In this document: piece after piece, positions 1 to 6,672 of the stretch
Position numbering within the stretch: the stretch's first letter is position 1
Layout of the letters: each line of letters begins with the position of its first letter
Assembly: GCA_016190205.1 (NCBI GenBank)
Contig: JACPQZ010000070.1
Coordinates: 1-6,992 of the forward strand
DNA: 6,992 nucleotides
From: Candidatus Omnitrophota bacterium
GTDB lineage: Bacteria; Omnitrophota; JACPQZ01
Direction: 5' to 3'
Made by a program: the position numbers and the translations under genes
Notes under the pieces: generated by a model
Seen by the model: the letters and a program-made list of their open reading frames with translations, nothing else
Told to the model about the DNA's origin: nothing
The model's database searches: none

Positions 1-2739
1 GACGAGCACCAAGCCATCCTGCAGGCATTTGAGGATGCCGCCCAAGGAAAACCCGCAAACTACTTCGACCTCGAAAAGCGCCTGGACGCCCTGGCCAAGA
101 CGAGCGCCTTGGCACAAGCCACACGGGAGCGGGATGAGGCAAGAAAGGAAAAGGCGCTGCTTGAACATGCGTTAGCAGGACTCGTGAATTCAGAGCGTGA
201 ACTTCGGGAAAAGCTTGAGGACGCGCGCAGAACGGTAGAGACCGTTCAGAGATTGTCGGCCGCGCTGGAAGAGAAGAGCAAGGATGCTCAAGATGCTGTA
301 GAGGCGAAGCGGAGCGCGCAAAGAGACGTCATCGAATTAGGACGTTACAGGCGTGAGCTGGAGAAGAGTACGCGCGCCTTAGAAAATAGGCAAACAGAGT
401 TGAATGTCTTGGAAGAATCTTTGCGCACGGAGCATGCCGGGCTTGTGGGCCAGCTAAGCGAATTCAGGGGTGATCTTAGCGACTTCGCACGGGAAAAAGA
501 AGAGATTTATGTGCTGCAAGCGAAGCTGGAAATCGAGGGCGCGAGGGTTAAAGAGGAGCTCAACCAAGCTCAGGCGGAACTGGACTCGGCAAACCGGGAA
601 CTCGGTGAACAGGATGTTGTTTTCGGCAGGCTTGAGGAGGCCATGGGGGCCCTTCGCGGTCAAGTCGAACAAGCGCGTTTGGCACTCCCCGCGCCAACCG
701 CTGAGGCCTCACGAGGGCTTGAGGATGCCGAACCAAAGGAAGCCAAGCCGGAGGGCGAAGAAAAAAGAATTACGGGGCTTACGGTGGAGGATGTCATATT
801 TGCTCCAGTTGAGCTTCCGAACCGTCCTGAAGAAGAGCCTGCCGTTGATCCGCAATTTGTTCAAAGCGTGCACGGGTTTTGGAACACTCTGTTTGAACAT
901 GAGAAAGAGAAATGGGATAAGGCCACGAGTGCGGAAGCACTTCCCAAGAGCGGCATCGCCGCCTTGAGCCAGGAGCTCAAACGCCAGCGGGTGTATGCGC
1001 GTCTTGTGTATACCCTCCTTCAGGCCTTTGCCGCACTGGCGCGCCAGCGCGCGCAAATGGGCGCTCTACGCACACCATCCCCGGAAGAGCTTCTACAAGC
1101 CGATCACAACATTTTCGAGAAACTCACGGAGCGAAGCTACAATCCCGCTCTGCCGGGACACCAAGCTTTGTACGGGGATCTCAAAAGAACCCTTGAATTG
1201 TCGCTGCGGCTTGAAGATTTCGTACAGGTGCCCTATCACGGCTTACTGGAAGATAGCATGCGTCCGAGGTATCCCGCTTTACGGATGGCGATCGATAAGA
1301 TCGCGGCGGAGATCGACCATATCCGGGTGGTGCAGAATTTGATGTCCCTGCCTCCAGAGCACCTGCTCACGTATACCACAACGATGGAAGTCAAAACGGC
1401 CTACCAGAATTACGTGAGCCAAAGAGGCAAATGGCGGATTCCGCAAGTCCCCCTGCTCAAGAGGTTCATCCAGGCCGAGGAGTTCGGGGCTCTTGCGCAG
1501 GAACTATTTGACATTTCGCGGGCCATCGCCAGGGTGCATGCCGGCTGGGAGGGATCCTTGAAGGCCCAGCAGGTCAAGTATGTGTTGGGCGCCGATCACC
1601 CTGCCGAGGTCGAGCCTATCTTTGCCAGCCGCTATGGAGGGGAGTACTTCAAACAGCTTACGGGCTTTGACTACAACGCGGCAAGCCCTAATCACCAAGG
1701 GATCTGCAAGGCCTTTGAGCGCCTAACAGAAAAAGTTTCCCAAGATGCCGAAGGGTTGGTGCGGTTTGGGGGCGGGACGTTTGCCGAGCAGGTGGACCGG
1801 ATGGTCATTACGGATATGTCTCAAGAAGGCCGCGATATGTTGCGAGATCTTGCGAAAAGAATAGAGCTCTATAAGCTGAGTCACCAGAGCAACGGGCCCC
1901 CGGCGGGCGACGGTGTTCGTGTTGCGCCGGAAATGGGCGATGCGGATAGCGCGCGCGGGGACGGTCTGACGTGGGAGATGATCTACGGGCTCTTTGAGGA
2001 AGCGAGGCCGGTGCTAGAAGAGCGATTTGACGCGCCTCAAATCCCGATGCTTCCAATACTCACGAGTGCGGCGGCTGCCCCGTCGCCGGTGGCGGCCGGG
2101 ATACCTGTCCCTTCGGTGCCAGGTACCGGAGTGCCTGGTACCCAGGTGCCGCATGAGCTATTTTTGGATGAGCTTCACCCCGCGCTCAAAAGTGCCCTCG
2201 TCGGCCATGATCGCGTCGTGGCGTTTACAAGCGAGTTTTTAAGCGGCGATTTGATGGCGGCACAGATCGATATCGTAGCGGCGCGGCTTGAGGCTGCCCA
2301 GGGGGACAAGCCCGGTCAGGCGAACCGCATCTGGGTAGTTGTGCCCAATGGCCAGTCGGCGGGGGACAGTCTCATGCACGTAGCCTCTCTTCATGAAAAT
2401 ATTAGTATCCTTGATGAGGGTAGTTATATAATTAATAAGCTGGACGCGGAGCTTTCGGGGCTTAAGCTCATCCGGGCCGGTTTTAAAGAAGACCAAAAGG
2501 TGCTCGACGCACTCGAGGTAACGGTGCCCCGGCCGCAAGAAGGGGAGATGGTTTATCTTTTCAATGTCTTTCTCGCGGCGTTCAGCGAAGATCCGGCCTT
2601 TGTAGATATGGTTAAGGGTGCCGCGAGCGTTTGGAAGCTTATTCTCGAAGCCGGCCGCTCGCTCGTGGGCCCTGAAAGCGAGCTTATAAAGGAAAAGATC
2701 CAGATGCAGGCGGACGCCCTCCGGGCGTCGCAGGCTTAA
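1..2739 (+). CDS. 5'-truncated large coiled-coil protein of unknown function
   Basis: The frame is open from base 1 and the true start lies upstream of the window; the TTG at 109 is internal. 912 residues are visible. Residues about 37-227 are a charged, Ala/Leu/Glu-rich heptad-like coiled coil. An acidic, Pro-rich linker follows (about 228-285), then a long mostly helical region (about 285-675). Next comes a Pro/Val/Gly/Ala linker containing VPGTGVPGTQVP (about 677-717). The C-terminal domain (about 718-912) includes a hydrophobic strand-like WVVVPNG and an ENISILDE segment, suggesting alternating alpha/beta structure. I see no transmembrane segment, nucleotide-binding loop or catalytic motif and do not recognise the family. 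A structural or scaffold role is only inferred from the coiled coil. The stop lies 10 bp before the next gene, so the two are probably co-transcribed. The cellular location cannot be judged without the N-terminus. Confidence 0.9.
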   Translation, partial: DEHQAILQAFEDAAQGKPANYFDLEKRLDALAKTSALAQATRERDEARKEKALLEHALAGLVNSERELREKLEDARRTVETVQRLSAALEEKSKDAQDAVEAKRSAQRDVIELGRYRRELEKSTRALENRQTELNVLEESLRTEHAGLVGQLSEFRGDLSDFAREKEEIYVLQAKLEIEGARVKEELNQAQAELDSANRELGEQDVVFGRLEEAMGALRGQVEQARLALPAPTAEASRGLEDAEPKEAKPEGEEKRITGLTVEDVIFAPVELPNRPEEEPAVDPQFVQSVHGFWNTLFEHEKEKWDKATSAEALPKSGIAALSQELKRQRVYARLVYTLLQAFAALARQRAQMGALRTPSPEELLQADHNIFEKLTERSYNPALPGHQALYGDLKRTLELSLRLEDFVQVPYHGLLEDSMRPRYPALRMAIDKIAAEIDHIRVVQNLMSLPPEHLLTYTTTMEVKTAYQNYVSQRGKWRIPQVPLLKRFIQAEEFGALAQELFDISRAIARVHAGWEGSLKAQQVKYVLGADHPAEVEPIFASRYGGEYFKQLTGFDYNAASPNHQGICKAFERLTEKVSQDAEGLVRFGGGTFAEQVDRMVITDMSQEGRDMLRDLAKRIELYKLSHQSNGPPAGDGVRVAPEMGDADSARGDGLTWEMIYGLFEEARPVLEERFDAPQIPMLPILTSAAAAPSPVAAGIPVPSVPGTGVPGTQVPHELFLDELHPALKSALVGHDRVVAFTSEFLSGDLMAAQIDIVAARLEAAQGDKPGQANRIWVVVPNGQSAGDSLMHVASLHENISILDEGSYIINKLDAELSGLKLIRAGFKEDQKVLDALEVTVPRPQEGEMVYLFNVFLAAFSEDPAFVDMVKGAASVWKLILEAGRSLVGPESELIKEKIQMQADALRASQA

Positions 2740-2757
2740 AGGAAAACGGATGGGGAG
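2739..2757 (+). promoter_or_regulatory. Two alternative ribosome binding sites for the glycosidase-like gene
   Basis: AAGGA at 2739-2743 overlaps the last base of the upstream stop codon and stands 6 nt before ATG 2750. GGGGAG at 2752-2757 stands 4 nt before a second in-frame ATG at 2762. Either start gives the same membrane anchor; the proteins would begin MGRPMKINK or MKINK. The first has the better spacing, the second the more typical n-region. The closeness to the upstream stop suggests translational coupling. Confidence 0.5.
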
Positions 2758-5137
2758 ACCTATGAAGATTAACAAGGCCCAGGCGTTTTACACCGCTTTC
2801 GCCCTCATTGTCTTGTGGGTTGCGATCAGGCTCTTTGTAGTCGGAGGCAGGGATTGGGCCCACGACGCAAGCACGAACGGCGCCGAGACCCCGCAAAAGG
2901 CTGTTGAGCTCATGCCCGCTGCGCAGGGGGCGTCCCCTCTTGCACAAGCGGTTCCCCCCAATAGGGTGTACCCGCCCGCAAGCATTGTGACACAAAACGC
3001 CCTGCCTGCCTTGCCATCTTCCGCTGCAGCACCTGGAATCCTCGTGGACAATTTTGACCGGGGCCTGACGAGCGGTATTTTCTCGGAGCGGCTCAATTCC
3101 CTGGGGAGCTACCAGGGCACGTGGGCCAAGCGGCCTTCCTATTCTATTATTACCAAGAGTTTTGAAGAGCGGCGCGGAAATGCCGGACAGGGCTTAGGTG
3201 TCGAGTGGCGCAGCGCGGGAGGCTGGTGCGGATGGTACACCCTTCTCATGGATCAGGAATTTAAGGGTATAGACATCTCTTCCTATAATGCCGTCACGTT
3301 TTGGGTAAAGGGCGCCCAGGGCGGGGAGAATTTTGACATAGGTCTCGCCGACTTTGCCATGCAGGAGCTTGAGATCGACGCGGTGTACGCAGGCTCGGTC
3401 AAGAACTTTCTCCCCCATGGGATTACGACGGAGTGGCAGAAGGTGAGGGTGCCCTTGGCGCGCGTCTCCTCGGACCTCGATCAAACCAATATGGGCTCGC
3501 TCGTTTTTTGGTTTAGGTACGGAGGATCGGGAAAAGTCTATGTCGAGGACGTCTGGTTTGAAAATGATGAAGAGGTCATGGCCCAAGAGGAATATAATGC
3601 CCCGCAGGCCGAGCGCGTGCCGGGGATGGAAAGGGCGCTGTGGGTTTGGAAGTTTGATCCCATCCGGGTCGGGCGCGTGCGCGAGGAGCTCTTCAAGATG
3701 TGCGAGCGCTCCCACATCAATGCCATCTACCAGTATTTTGGCGATTTTTCGGAGCAGGATGACCCGCAATATGCGGCCCAACTGGAGGAATTCCTGCGCG
3801 AGGCGAGCAAGCGGAAAATCCGGGTGGAGGCCCTGACGGGCAACCCGGTCTGGGCGCTTGAGAAAAACCACGAGGCGTGTCTTAACTGGATACGGGGCTT
3901 CCTGGATTTTAACAGCCGCCGTCCTCAAGAGGCGCGGATAGACGGGGTCTCCCTAGACGTGGAGCCGTATCTGACGGCCGAGTGGAACAGCGAGAGGGAG
4001 AAGATCAAGGAGGAGTATCTGGAGCTATTGGCGAAATGCCGCAAGCTTATCGCTTCCTATAACCAGAAATTCAAGCTGGGGGCCGCGATTCCCCTCCTGT
4101 ACGAGATCGAAGACGGCGGCTTTGAGCGCAAGGTCATCGAACAACTCGATTACATTGCGCTTATGGATTACTACGACACGGCCAAGGCCATCATCGAGCA
4201 CGGGCGTTATCATATTGACCTTGCGAGCGAGCTCGGCAAGAAAGTCTACATGGGTGTGGAGACGCAGGACCTCGTGCGCATGAACCAGGGCAAGCGGCGC
4301 AATACCTTTATCGAAGAAGGCTGGGAGTTCATGGAACAGGAGCTTAAAAGCGTGCACGAAGCCTTCAAGAACTCCCCCTCCTACGCAGGGGTCGCGATCC
4401 ACAGCTGTTATGCGTATAAGCTTTTACAGCGCGGCCGCAACGTCCCCACGAAGGAGCGTCCGCCGGTGGACAAGCTCTACATGGTGCACTCTAAAGAGAG
4501 CACCCGGCCGGTCACGATCGACGGGGATCTTTCGGATTGGGATCTTTCCCAGCACTTTGGCGTACACAAAAAAGAAAACGTGGTCTTTGGGGCCGGCGCC
4601 TGGGTAGACCCCTCGGACTTGTCCTTTGCCGCGCGCAGCCAGTGGGACAAGGATAACCTCTACTTTAGCTTCGCGATGCTGGATAACGCGCATGTGCAGG
4701 AGAAGACGGGGTCCGACATCTGGGAGGGGGACCACATGGAGTTGTGGCTCGACATGGAGCTTGAAGCCGATTATAACGAAGCCATCAATTCTAATGACGA
4801 CCTCCAAATCGGCTTAAGCCCGGGCAATTTCGCGGGCGTCAAGCCCGAGGTCTTTGTATGGGTTCCGGAACTGGATCAAACCCTTGTGCTGAGTGCAGAG
4901 ATTGCTTCCAGGAAAACCGAGGAGGGGTATATCCTGGAGGCACGAATCCCGGCCGCTCTTCTTTATGGCGCGCTTGAAAAGAAGGCGGCAGGTTTTTCGA
5001 AGGGCATGAAGCTTGGCATCATGATGGATGCCTCTGATTCGGATGATCCGAGACTGCCGCAGAAGTGCATGATCTCGAGCTCTACGGATCGTGTGTGGGG
5101 GGATCCCACCACATTCGGCGTATTATCATTGGAGTGA
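2750..5137 (+). CDS. Membrane-anchored GH18-like TIM-barrel protein with flanking carbohydrate-binding domains
   Basis: This 795-residue protein (ATG 2750; ATG 2762 also possible) has a basic start and one hydrophobic segment (about 12-32) without a clear cleavage site, so it is probably an uncleaved anchor with the rest outside the membrane. A low-complexity linker (33-95) follows. Residues 97-271 form a galactose-binding-like (CIA30/CBM-type) domain with WCGWYTLL (159-166), FWVKGAQGGENFDIGLAD (184-201) and TTEWQ (226-230). Residues about 294-560 show eight strand-like segments in TIM-barrel order. Strand 4 reads DGVSLDVEPY (398-407) and strand 6 reads LDYIALMDYYD (466-476). These resemble the GH18 signatures DxxDxDxE and MxYD: D398, D403 and E405 are kept, and the second Asp is Ser401. 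Residues about 576-795 are CBM9-like, with IDGDLSDWD, DNLYFSF, WEGDHMELWLD and GYILEARIP. Polysaccharide hydrolysis or binding at the cell surface is inferred; the substrate is unknown. Confidence 0.88.
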   Translation: MGRPMKINKAQAFYTAFALIVLWVAIRLFVVGGRDWAHDASTNGAETPQKAVELMPAAQGASPLAQAVPPNRVYPPASIVTQNALPALPSSAAAPGILVDNFDRGLTSGIFSERLNSLGSYQGTWAKRPSYSIITKSFEERRGNAGQGLGVEWRSAGGWCGWYTLLMDQEFKGIDISSYNAVTFWVKGAQGGENFDIGLADFAMQELEIDAVYAGSVKNFLPHGITTEWQKVRVPLARVSSDLDQTNMGSLVFWFRYGGSGKVYVEDVWFENDEEVMAQEEYNAPQAERVPGMERALWVWKFDPIRVGRVREELFKMCERSHINAIYQYFGDFSEQDDPQYAAQLEEFLREASKRKIRVEALTGNPVWALEKNHEACLNWIRGFLDFNSRRPQEARIDGVSLDVEPYLTAEWNSEREKIKEEYLELLAKCRKLIASYNQKFKLGAAIPLLYEIEDGGFERKVIEQLDYIALMDYYDTAKAIIEHGRYHIDLASELGKKVYMGVETQDLVRMNQGKRRNTFIEEGWEFMEQELKSVHEAFKNSPSYAGVAIHSCYAYKLLQRGRNVPTKERPPVDKLYMVHSKESTRPVTIDGDLSDWDLSQHFGVHKKENVVFGAGAWVDPSDLSFAARSQWDKDNLYFSFAMLDNAHVQEKTGSDIWEGDHMELWLDMELEADYNEAINSNDDLQIGLSPGNFAGVKPEVFVWVPELDQTLVLSAEIASRKTEEGYILEARIPAALLYGALEKKAAGFSKGMKLGIMMDASDSDDPRLPQKCMISSSTDRVWGDPTTFGVLSLE
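5131..5134 (+). promoter_or_regulatory. Ribosome binding site overlapping the gene 2 stop
   Basis: GGAG directly precedes the TGA of the glycosidase-like gene, reading GGAGTGA, and lies 9 nt before ATG 5144. This is a normal arrangement for a tightly coupled downstream gene. However, the frame it opens now ends inside the inverted-repeat element and not in the next protein. Confidence 0.45.
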
Positions 5138-5143
5138 ACACAT

Positions 5144-5263
5144 ATGATTGGAACGAACCGGTCTCGTACAGCGTACTGCGTACTGCGTGCAACGGTAGCA
5201 CGTCATTGCGAGCCCCGCGAAGCGGGGCGAAGCAATCTCAATGAGCACGCGACTTGCGCCTAG
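5144..5263 (+). other. Short ORF, possible remnant of the original 5' end of gene 3
   Basis: ATG 5144 opens a 39-codon frame beginning MIGTNRSRTAYCVLRATVA and ending at TAG 5261-5263. Only its first 20 or so codons precede the repeat element; the remainder translates the left arm. The start has a good ribosome binding site and is basic, as a signal-peptide n-region would be. It lies in a different frame from the downstream secreted protein. I read it as a candidate old start of gene 3, displaced by the repeat insertion. It could instead be a short leader peptide or have no function. Confidence 0.3.
5165..5188. repeat. Short imperfect 7-bp tandem repeat
   Basis: The units CGTACAG, CGTACTG, CGTACTG and a partial CGTG follow one another just upstream of the inverted-repeat element. 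The array is too short to be more than a minor slippage tract, but it marks the left flank of the element. Confidence 0.5.
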
Positions 5264-5308
5264 TTTGACGTCGCTTAAAACGGGCTCTGGTAGCGCCAAG
5301 TCGCAGTG

Positions 5309-5385
5309 CGAATTGATCCAGAGCGACCGAAGGGAGCGAAGGATCTCATGCCTAGAGATCCCTCACTTCGTTCGGGATCAATTCG
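5309..5385. repeat. Inner inverted repeat forming a long imperfect hairpin
   Basis: CGAATTGATCC (5309-5319) pairs with GGATCAATTCG (5375-5385). GGATCTC (5341-5347) pairs with GAGATCC (5355-5361) around a 7-nt loop. The intervening CGACCGAAGGGAG and its partner CTCACTTCGTTCG pair with a few mismatches and a short bulge. The whole region can thus fold as one stem-loop. It looks like a separate repeat family lodged inside the outer element. Confidence 0.75.
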
Positions 5386-5390
5386 GCCAA

Positions 5391-5413
5391 ATGAGTTGCC
5401 TTCGGCAACTCAT
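5391..5413. repeat. Tight 10-bp palindrome overlapping the likely start of gene 3
   Basis: ATGAGTTGCC, the loop TTC, and GGCAACTCAT form a perfect 10-bp stem. GGCC at 5385-5388 and 5414-5417 can extend it past a two-base bulge. It has no T-run and so is not an obvious terminator. ATG 5412 lies at the foot of the stem and ATG 5391 is its first triplet, so folding of the mRNA could mask initiation. Confidence 0.7.
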
Positions 5414-6593
5414 GGCCTCATTGAGATTGCTTCGTCGGCCTGACGGCCTCCTCGCAATGACAGTCTCGATGCTTGTCTGTGCCATCGGTTTGGGAGCGGC
5501 GCGCGCCGAGACCGTCCCGCTCACCGACATCCCCAAACTCCCCGAAGACACGGCGCTCTTTGAGGCGGAAAAGGCGTTCGGAAGCAGGGGAAAGATAGGC
5601 GGCTTCGCCCTCAAACCAGACCGCTACGGCATTTTCCACACGGAGGAGGGGTGGATACAGGTCATGTACGAAAAAAAGCCGGGGCCGCAGTTCGTGGGCT
5701 GTTACATCATTGTTCTGGGCGATTTGTCTCGCTACGAGACCGTCCAATTTAAGATCAAAGGGGAAAAGGGCGGGGAGACCTTTGAAATCGGCATGAACGA
5801 CACGGTCTCCAATAAGCGCGAGGATGCCGTGTTTGTGGGTTCGATCCACCGGTATCTCGAGAAAGGCATTACCACCGAGTGGCAGGACGTCACGATTCCC
5901 CTGGCCCACTTTTTCGGGCCGGACTTAACCCGCGTCTACAGCCTGGTCTTTCACTTCAATGAGCCGGGTCACGGGACATTTTGGATAGACAATATGCGCT
6001 TTGGGACCGAACCCTATCTTCATTTTGAAGACACCGTCGAGGCGCGGGGACACCTTCTCCTGGACGATTTTGACCATGCCTCGGTCAATCTCCTGGGCCG
6101 CAAGGCAAATGCCTATAAAAAGCTCCCTTCGTACTGCGTCCATTCTCTCACGGACGAAACGTACGTGGGCGGTCGCGGCCGTTCTCTGCGCCTCGATTAC
6201 GCCAAAAAATCCACGGGTTGGTGCGGTTACTACACTCTTCTTAATGAAATCGACGGCGACTACTATGACCTTTCCCGCTACAAATCGGTTTCCTTCTGGG
6301 TTAGGGGGGCCAGGGGGGGTGAGGAATTCGAGATCGGCATGGCTGATAAAAACTGGCTTAACATTGGAGACTCTCTCAAGGCGGGCCCCGTCACAACCTA
6401 CCTCCCTGTCGGCGTCACCACCGAGTGGCAGGAGGTGACCATCCCCCTGGAGGATTTTGGGAAACTCGATTTCACCGTCATGGGTTCCTTCGTGATTAAC
6501 TTCCATAGGAAGCAGGAAGGCACTGTTTTTATCGATGACTTGAGGTTTAACCTCAAAAGCGAGGAGGACCTCCTCAAGGGCTGGGAATTTTAG
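5412..6593 (+). CDS. Secreted protein with two tandem galactose-binding-like (CIA30/CBM-like) domains
   Basis: Started at ATG 5412, the protein has 393 residues. It opens with an Arg-rich n-region (RLLRR), a hydrophobic core (about 13-29) and a likely signal-peptidase I site after ARA (32). No lipobox is present. Domain 1 (about 47-198) and domain 2 (about 215-379) are homologous to each other and to the first domain of the upstream gene. Both carry a KGxxGGExFEIGM-type motif (116-128; 298-310, with Arg for Lys) and TTEWQ[DE]VTIPL (154-164; 336-346). Domain 2 also keeps LLLDDFD and WCGYYTLL, so it is closer to the upstream copy. No enzymatic domain is present, so an exported carbohydrate-binding role is inferred. 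The start is uncertain. The frame is open back to ATG 5241, and ATGs at 5391, 5457 and 5469 are also in frame. None has a good ribosome binding site. I prefer 5412 because it gives a complete signal peptide; 5457 and 5469 leave no positive charge. Confidence 0.85.
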   Translation: MASLRLLRRPDGLLAMTVSMLVCAIGLGAARAETVPLTDIPKLPEDTALFEAEKAFGSRGKIGGFALKPDRYGIFHTEEGWIQVMYEKKPGPQFVGCYIIVLGDLSRYETVQFKIKGEKGGETFEIGMNDTVSNKREDAVFVGSIHRYLEKGITTEWQDVTIPLAHFFGPDLTRVYSLVFHFNEPGHGTFWIDNMRFGTEPYLHFEDTVEARGHLLLDDFDHASVNLLGRKANAYKKLPSYCVHSLTDETYVGGRGRSLRLDYAKKSTGWCGYYTLLNEIDGDYYDLSRYKSVSFWVRGARGGEEFEIGMADKNWLNIGDSLKAGPVTTYLPVGVTTEWQEVTIPLEDFGKLDFTVMGSFVINFHRKQEGTVFIDDLRFNLKSEEDLLKGWEF

Positions 6594-6605
6594 GTATATG
6601 ACTAT

Positions 6606-6628
6606 GTCAAATTGACTTATTTTTGACT
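6606..6628. promoter_or_regulatory. TTGAC repeats, operator- or promoter-like
   Basis: GTCAA-A-TTGAC (6606-6616) is an inverted repeat, and a further TTGACT follows at 6623-6628, 11 bp (one helical turn) after the first TTGACT at 6612. Both resemble -35 boxes, but I find no good -10 about 17 bp downstream of either. A protein-binding site is possible; the evidence is weak. Confidence 0.25.
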
Positions 6629-6642
6629 TTTAATGCCGTAGT

Positions 6643-6655
6643 TTTGCCTGGCAAA
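6643..6655. promoter_or_regulatory. 13-bp palindrome, candidate operator
   Basis: TTTGCC-T-GGCAAA is a perfect palindrome around one central base. The one-base centre is too small for an RNA hairpin loop, so a dimeric DNA-binding regulator is a more natural reading than a terminator. It lies 50 bp past the stop of the secreted protein. Confidence 0.3.
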
Positions 6656-6672
6656 CATTGCGTGGCTGATGG

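Larger units (their letters stand above)
5202..5461. repeat. 260-bp MITE/REP-like element with inverted terminal repeats
   Basis: The left arm (5202-5245) and right arm (5417-5461) are reverse complements over 11 outer bases (GTCATTGCGAG) and 18 inner bases (CGAAGCAATCTCAATGAG), both without mismatch. They are separated by non-homologous 15- and 16-base cores. Each core is itself a small palindrome: CCCCGC-GAA-GCGGGG on the left and GGCC-TGAC-GGCC on the right. The enclosed DNA holds a second inverted repeat (5309-5385) and a tight palindrome (5391-5413). No transposase is present, so any movement would need one acting in trans. GTCATTGCGAG...GAAGCAATCTC motifs are known as dispersed non-coding repeats in many bacterial genomes. 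I see no clear target-site duplication at the borders. The element fills nearly all the space between genes 2 and 3 and runs into gene 3. Confidence 0.85.

Noticed and set aside
2110-2150. Mobile or regulatory repeat formed by the duplicated GGTACC motif
   Set aside because: The duplication lies in frame in the gene 1 linker and simply encodes the repeated VPGT peptide.
109-2739. TTG 109 as the start of the first gene
   Set aside because: The same frame is open to base 1 with protein-like sequence, and no ribosome binding site precedes 109, so the gene continues off the left edge.
2239-2775. Reverse-strand 178-residue open frame over the gene 1-2 junction
   Set aside because: It is antisense to the C-terminal domain of gene 1 and resembles no protein; an effect of base composition.
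3194-3928. Reverse-strand 244-residue open frame
   Set aside because: It lies wholly opposite the well-supported domains of gene 2 and shows no domain or convincing start.
5241-5411. ATG 5241 as the start of the secreted protein
   Set aside because: It would translate most of the repeat element as a 57-residue extension ahead of the signal peptide and has no good ribosome binding site. The open frame is more simply a property of the repeat.
5202-5461. CRISPR array
   Set aside because: The repeats are inverted, occur once per arm and lack regular spacers.
5469-5510. Lipoprotein signal (lipobox) around the cysteine in MLVCAIG
   Set aside because: The residues before Cys do not fit the lipobox (Val at -1), and a clean ARA signal-peptidase I site follows.
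5418-5909. Reverse-strand 163-residue frame ending CHCEEAVRPTKQSQ
   Set aside because: That tail is the usual false translation of the GTCATTGCGAG repeat arm, and the rest is antisense to gene 3.
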